10,078 bases of DNA from positions 1 to 10,078 of the forward strand of contig DATKMY010000050.1 in assembly GCA_035541655.1 (NCBI GenBank). Reading direction: 5' to 3'. Source of the DNA: CAIWHR01 sp035541655. GTDB lineage: Bacteria > Pseudomonadota > Gammaproteobacteria > Burkholderiales > Casimicrobiaceae. The translations under genes and the position numbers were made by a program. Numbering within the stretch: position 1 is the first letter of the stretch; every line of letters begins with the position of its first letter. Of this stretch, positions 6,105-10,078 are shown piece after piece. The notes under the pieces were generated by a model. That model was not told where the DNA came from, searched no databases, and worked only from the letters and a program-made list of their open reading frames with translations.

Positions 6105-9100
6105 CGATCTCGCCGTCGCGGATCGTGCGCCGGCGCGACTCGGGACCTGCGCCGCTCTCGGCGGCGCAGCGCCGTGCGTGGATCCTCGAGCAGATGGATC
6201 GCGGATGGACGCCCTTCAACCGGCCGTTGGCGCTGCGCCTGAAGGGATCGCTCGATGGTGCGGCGCTCGCGCGCACCCTCGATGAAATCCTTCGTCGCCA
6301 CGAAATCCTGCGGACGGTGTTTTCCGAACGCGACGGCGAGCCCGTCCAGGTCGTCCTGCCGGCCAGCCCCGTCGCGATCGAGCGGCGCGACCTCGAAGCG
6401 CTTCCCGTAGAGGCGCGCGCGACCGAAGCGCGCCGCCTCGCCACGGAGGCCGCCGCGAGGGCGTTCGACCTCGCGCGAGGCCCGCTCGTGCGCGTCACGC
6501 TGTTGCGTCTTGCGCCGCATGACCACGTGCTGCTGATGATGATGCATCACATCGTCTTCGACGGCTGGTCGGAAGGCATTCTGCTCGACGAGCTCGGCGC
6601 GCTTTATGCCGCCTTCAGCGAAGGAAGGCCCTCCCCCCTCGCGGAGCCACCGCTTCAGTACAGCGACTATGCCGTCTGGGAGCGCCCGCGCTTGAACGAC
6701 GTGGTGCTCGACGGACACCTTTCGTACTGGCGGCGGCAGCTGCGCGACCTTCCATCGATGCTCGCGTTGCCGACCGACTTCCCGCGGACCGCAACTTCCA
6801 GCTCGCGCGGCTGCCGCGTGTCGTTCACGCTGGACTCCGCCGCGACGGACGAATTGACCGGGTTCGCCCGCGCGGAGCGCGTCACGCTGTTCATGGTGCT
6901 GGTCGCGGCGTTCCAGGTCGTGCTCGGGCGCTATGCATCGCAAGAGGATTTACTCGTCGGCGTCCCTGCCGCCGGACGCACGCATGCCGAGACCGAGGGG
7001 ATGCTCGGCTGCTTCATGAACGTGCTGGTGCTGCGAGGCGATCTTTCGGGAAATCCTACGTTTCGGGCGTTCCTGCGTCGCGTTCGCGAAGCCGCGTTCG
7101 GCGCCTATGCGCACCAGGAAGTCCCGTTCGAGAAGCTGGTCGAAACATTGCGCCCGCCGCGCGACGCGAATCGCTGGCCGTTGTTCCAGGTCATGTTCAA
7201 CATGCACCTGCTGCCGCAGGCCGAATCCACCGGCGCGGGTGTGCTCGCCATCGAGCCGTTCGCGTTCGATCCCGGCTTCATCGGCGGGCTCGACCTCAGT
7301 CTCCGTGTCGAGCAGAGCGGCACGGGTCTCGCGTGCACCTTCGCGTACGCCGCCGACCTCTTCCTGCAGGAGACGATCGAGCGGATGGCCGCGAGCTTCC
7401 GAACCCTGCTCGAGGCTGGCGTCGAGAATCCCGAACAAACGATCGGGATGCTGCCGCTACTCGGCGAAGCAGAGCGCCGGCGCGTGCTCGTCGACTGGAA
7501 TCAAACGGGAGCCCCGTATCCGCGCGATCGCTGCATCCACCAGCTCTTCGAGGCGCAGGCACAACGAACGCCCGAGGCGGTCGCGCTCGAGTTCGAGCGC
7601 GAGTCTCTCAAGTATGCGGAGCTCGATCGGCGCGCCAACGGGCTGGCGCACGAGCTCCACACGCTTGGCGTCGGCCCCGAGCGACGGGTCGCCCTTTGCG
7701 TCCATCGCTCGCCCGAAATGCTGATCGCGATCCTCGCGGTTCTCAAGGCTGGTGGCGCGTACGTGCCTCTGGATCCATCGCATCCGGTCGATCGTCTCGC
7801 GTTCATGATCCGCGACGCCGGCGCGACCATCCTGCTGACGCAGCGCGTGCTCGCCGATGGATACCGGTCCCTCGCGCCGGCGGTCCTCGAGATCGACGAC
7901 ACCGCTCGCTCGGATGCGCCCGCCGGCGCAACGCCGCCGGCGAGCGGAGTCGCGCCCGGCAACGCCGCCTACGTCATCTACACGTCGGGATCGACGGGGG
8001 CGCCGAAGGGTGTCGTCGTGCCCCACAGCTCGGTGGTGAACCATCTCTACTGGCGGCACGAATACTTCCGGATGGGCGCGGGAGATCGACTGCTGCAGGC
8101 GGCGTCCTACTGCTTCGACGACTCGGTCTGGGAGTTCTTCGAGCCGCTCACGGTCGGCGCCTGCGTGGTGATGATGCGCCGTCACGATACCGCGCGCATC
8201 GCCTCGCTGATCGCGGAGCGGAAGATTACTGCCGTCTGCCTCGTGCCTTCGGCGCTCCGCGCATTCCTCGAAGAGGACTTGAGCGCATGCGCGCGTCTGC
8301 GACGCGTGTCGACCGGCGGCGAAACGTTGCCAGTCGATCTCGTCGAGCGGTTCTTCCAGTGCCTCGATGCCGAATTGCACAACGGCTACGGACCGACCGA
8401 AGCGACCGTCGCGGTGACGTTCTGGAAGTGCAAGGCGTCGGTCGGGCGAAGCAGCGTCCCGATCGGCCGCCCGATCGCCAACACGCGGATCTACGTTCTC
8501 GACGCGCGGCGGCAACCCGTGCCGATCGGTGTTGCGGGCGAGCTCTACATCGGCGGCGATTGCCTCGCGCGCGGCTATCTCGATCAGCCCGAGCTCACCG
8601 CCGAGCGCTTCGTCGCCGACCCGTTCAGCGCGAAAGCCGGTGCGCGACTCTACAGGACGGGCGACCTCGCCCGCTACCTCACGGACGGCAACCTCGAATT
8701 CCTCGGCCGTCTCGACAACCAGATCAAGCTGCGCGGCTTTCGCATCGAGCCGGGCGAGATCGAAACGGCGCTTGCGCAGCACCCCGCAGTGCGTGAATCG
8801 GTCGTCGTAGCGCGCGACGATCCGGGCTTCGGCCGGCAACTCGTCGCGTACGTCGTTTGCCGCGGCGGCGCCGCTCCGTCCGCACGCGAGTTGCGTGGTT
8901 TCATCGGACAGCGGCTGCCCGACTACATGGTTCCGTCGACGTTCGTCACGCTCGCCGCCATGCCGCTCGGACGCAACGGCAAGATCGACCGCGGCGCGCT
9001 CCCGCCACCGGGGGCGCCGAGCGAGGAGTCGCCGCGGAGCTTCGCCGCGCCGCGCACGCCGATCGAGCGGCAGCTCGCCGAAATCTGGGCGCAGGTTCTC

Positions 9101-9334
9101 GGGCTCGAGCGTGTCGGTGCCGACGACAACTTCTTCGAGCTGGGAGGCCATTCGCTCGCCGCTACCCAGGTGATCTCCAGGATGCGCAGGACCCACTCGC
9201 TCGAATTGTCGCTGCGCACTTTCTTCGAAACGCCGACGCTCTCGATGATGGCTGCCGCAGCGAGGCGGACCAATGGTCCGCAAGGGGCCGGCATGACGCC
9301 ACGGGAGCGCGCCGCACGCCCGAAGCGCTCATGA
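6101..9334 (+). CDS. Single-module non-ribosomal peptide synthetase, C-A-PCP
   Basis: The 1077-residue protein holds one elongation module. The condensation domain (~15-450) has PLSAAQRR (18-25), RHEILRTVF, active-site HHIVFDG (H149, H150, D154), a YSDYAVWE motif and HQEVPFEKLVE; it looks LCL-like. The adenylation domain (~470-975) has LKAGGAYVPLDP, YTSGSTGAPKG (627-637), FDDSVWE (from 672), NGYGPTEATV, YRTGDLARY, LDNQIKLRGFRIEPGEIE and K961 in GRNGKIDR. The carrier has FFELGGHSL with Ser1018. A 25-30-residue basic tail follows; there is no thioesterase, reductase or epimerase. GTG 6101 overlaps the ligase stop (GTGA) and has AGGGA ten bases upstream, so translation is probably coupled. The likely reaction joins the ligase-bound acyl group to the A-domain amino acid. 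Reading the pocket by eye gives D673 D674 W677 C713 S737 G739 G762 V770 A771 K961, which matches no code I remember. Its stop overlaps that of the convergent MFS gene. Confidence 0.95.
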   Translation: MTISPSRIVRRRDSGPAPLSAAQRRAWILEQMDRGWTPFNRPLALRLKGSLDGAALARTLDEILRRHEILRTVFSERDGEPVQVVLPASPVAIERRDLEALPVEARATEARRLATEAAARAFDLARGPLVRVTLLRLAPHDHVLLMMMHHIVFDGWSEGILLDELGALYAAFSEGRPSPLAEPPLQYSDYAVWERPRLNDVVLDGHLSYWRRQLRDLPSMLALPTDFPRTATSSSRGCRVSFTLDSAATDELTGFARAERVTLFMVLVAAFQVVLGRYASQEDLLVGVPAAGRTHAETEGMLGCFMNVLVLRGDLSGNPTFRAFLRRVREAAFGAYAHQEVPFEKLVETLRPPRDANRWPLFQVMFNMHLLPQAESTGAGVLAIEPFAFDPGFIGGLDLSLRVEQSGTGLACTFAYAADLFLQETIERMAASFRTLLEAGVENPEQTIGMLPLLGEAERRRVLVDWNQTGAPYPRDRCIHQLFEAQAQRTPEAVALEFERESLKYAELDRRANGLAHELHTLGVGPERRVALCVHRSPEMLIAILAVLKAGGAYVPLDPSHPVDRLAFMIRDAGATILLTQRVLADGYRSLAPAVLEIDDTARSDAPAGATPPASGVAPGNAAYVIYTSGSTGAPKGVVVPHSSVVNHLYWRHEYFRMGAGDRLLQAASYCFDDSVWEFFEPLTVGACVVMMRRHDTARIASLIAERKITAVCLVPSALRAFLEEDLSACARLRRVSTGGETLPVDLVERFFQCLDAELHNGYGPTEATVAVTFWKCKASVGRSSVPIGRPIANTRIYVLDARRQPVPIGVAGELYIGGDCLARGYLDQPELTAERFVADPFSAKAGARLYRTGDLARYLTDGNLEFLGRLDNQIKLRGFRIEPGEIETALAQHPAVRESVVVARDDPGFGRQLVAYVVCRGGAAPSARELRGFIGQRLPDYMVPSTFVTLAAMPLGRNGKIDRGALPPPGAPSEESPRSFAAPRTPIERQLAEIWAQVLGLERVGADDNFFELGGHSLAATQVISRMRRTHSLELSLRTFFETPTLSMMAAAARRTNGPQGAGMTPRERAARPKRS
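9329..9334. other. Shared palindromic stop (TCATGA) of the convergent NRPS and MFS genes
   Basis: TCATGA is its own reverse complement. Its last three bases are the TGA stop of the NRPS gene on the plus strand, and its first three, read on the minus strand, are the TGA stop of the MFS gene. There is therefore no spacer between them, and I see no hairpin with a T-run in the nearby sequence that could end either transcript, so the messages probably overlap. Confidence 0.85.
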
Positions 9335-10078
9335 TCGCCGCTCGGTCCCGAGCCGCGAATCGGAGACCGCGGTGGTCCCGGTCGCCGCCGTTACCGCGAT
9401 GAAGACGGCAATCCCCGCGACGCCGAACAGCGCTTCGGTGTAGAGCATTCCCCCCGCGCCCCATTGCGTGTGCGCCGCGCCGTCGATCATCGTCATGAAC
9501 ATGATCGGCATGTTGGAAAGCGACGCGAACAGCGTGTACTTCGTCGCGGCCGCGCCGAGCCCCATCGCCTCGAGCGCGACCGCGGAAAATCCCGCGTACG
9601 ACAGCCCCTGAATGAACGCATACGCCAGCGTGAACGCCACGTACATCGATTCGCTGCGCGGTGCCCACGCCATCGCAGCGGCACAAACAGCGAGTAGCAG
9701 CCCGTAGAGCGCGTACGCGGTCTTGCGGTCGATGCGATCGGCGAGATAGCCTCCGGCGAGGCATCCCGCGGCAGAGACGATGCCATTGAGCACACCTGTC
9801 ACGAGCGCGACGGTGTCCGCCGACGCGTGCCAGTCGCCTGCGACCGCTGACCACAGGTTCGACGCTGCGCCCGTTCCGATGGGCAGGAAACAGATCAAAA
9901 GCGCGAGATAGCCCGCGCGCGAGCGCGCGACGTGCCAAAGATCCCTGAGGACTTCGGCGAGCCGCAAGCGATAGCTGCCGCTTCGCAGCAGCTGCGGGGG
10001 CTCGGAGACGAACGCGAGCGCGATGCAACACAGCGCGCATCCGGCGCCGAGAACCGTGCCGGCGATCCAGGGCTCGGG
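9329..10078 (-). CDS. MFS transporter (AmpG/PAT-like), C-terminal part; 5' end cut by window edge
   Basis: The frame is open from the right edge and ends at TGA 9331-9329, giving 249 residues with about seven membrane segments, which I read as TM6-12 of a 12-helix facilitator. The loop GGYLADRIDRK (visible residues 109-119) is a clear MFS motif A in the second half. The YTLFASLSNMPIMFMTMIDG helix and the overall pattern recall the AmpG/PAT branch (muropeptide or acetyl-CoA-type carriers), but this is by resemblance only. A TTG at 9967 could open a shorter frame, yet the 37 upstream codons encode another helix (WIAGTVLGAGCALCCIALAF), so the gene continues beyond the window. It converges on the NRPS gene with a six-base overlap at the stops. 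Role as exporter or importer for the locus is unknown. Confidence 0.88.
   Translation of the reverse strand, partial: PEPWIAGTVLGAGCALCCIALAFVSEPPQLLRSGSYRLRLAEVLRDLWHVARSRAGYLALLICFLPIGTGAASNLWSAVAGDWHASADTVALVTGVLNGIVSAAGCLAGGYLADRIDRKTAYALYGLLLAVCAAAMAWAPRSESMYVAFTLAYAFIQGLSYAGFSAVALEAMGLGAAATKYTLFASLSNMPIMFMTMIDGAAHTQWGAGGMLYTEALFGVAGIAVFIAVTAATGTTAVSDSRLGTERRS

Noticed and set aside
7457..9283. Long minus-strand open frame (608 codons) antisense to the NRPS A and PCP domains
   Set aside because: Low-complexity charged translation with no domain features, fully opposite well-conserved NRPS motifs.
9329..9967. MFS gene at the right edge as a complete 212-residue protein from TTG 9967
   Set aside because: The same frame is open for all 37 codons to the window edge and encodes a further membrane helix, so the gene is cut by the window instead.

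Overview
This is a GC-rich bacterial window with dense genes, GCG/CTC/ATC-heavy codon use, frequent non-ATG starts and almost no intergenic DNA. There is no rRNA or tRNA and no lineage marker. A SPINDLY-type TPR glycosyltransferase and a small non-ribosomal peptide synthetase (NRPS) locus suggest a Gram-negative soil or environmental bacterium, most likely a proteobacterium, but the phylum cannot be fixed from these genes.

Layout. (1) 1-1825, minus strand: the N-terminal 608 residues of a TPR/GT41 (O-GlcNAc-transferase-like) protein that runs off the left edge. (2) 1826-2013: a short divergent spacer with a possible promoter for the rightward genes. (3) 2014-2967 and 2969-4183, plus strand: an EamA/DMT-type transporter followed one base later by an MFS transporter. 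(4) 4184-4262: a 79-base spacer with an extended -10-like element. (5) 4263-6104 and 6101-9334, plus strand: an acyl-adenylate ligase fused to a carrier domain, then a C-A-PCP NRPS module overlapping it by 4 bases. (6) 9329-10078, minus strand: the C-terminal half of a second MFS transporter, converging on the NRPS and running off the right edge.

How the genes may work together. The ligase-carrier protein should activate a carboxylic acid with ATP and load it on its own phosphopantetheine arm. The C domain of the next protein should join that acyl group to the amino acid selected by its A domain, giving an N-acyl aminoacyl thioester. The ligase resembles the Pcs60/AAE3 (oxalyl-CoA synthetase) branch more than the long-chain fatty acyl ligases, so the starter may be a small polar acid. 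The A-domain pocket does not match a code I know. There is no thioesterase, reductase, tailoring enzyme or phosphopantetheinyl transferase in the window, so release is unexplained. The two upstream transporters and the convergent MFS are candidate exporters. The glycosyltransferase is divergent and need not belong to the pathway.

The most interesting signal is this compact two-protein acyl-amino acid assembly line with an AAE3-like loading enzyme and an unassigned amino acid pocket.
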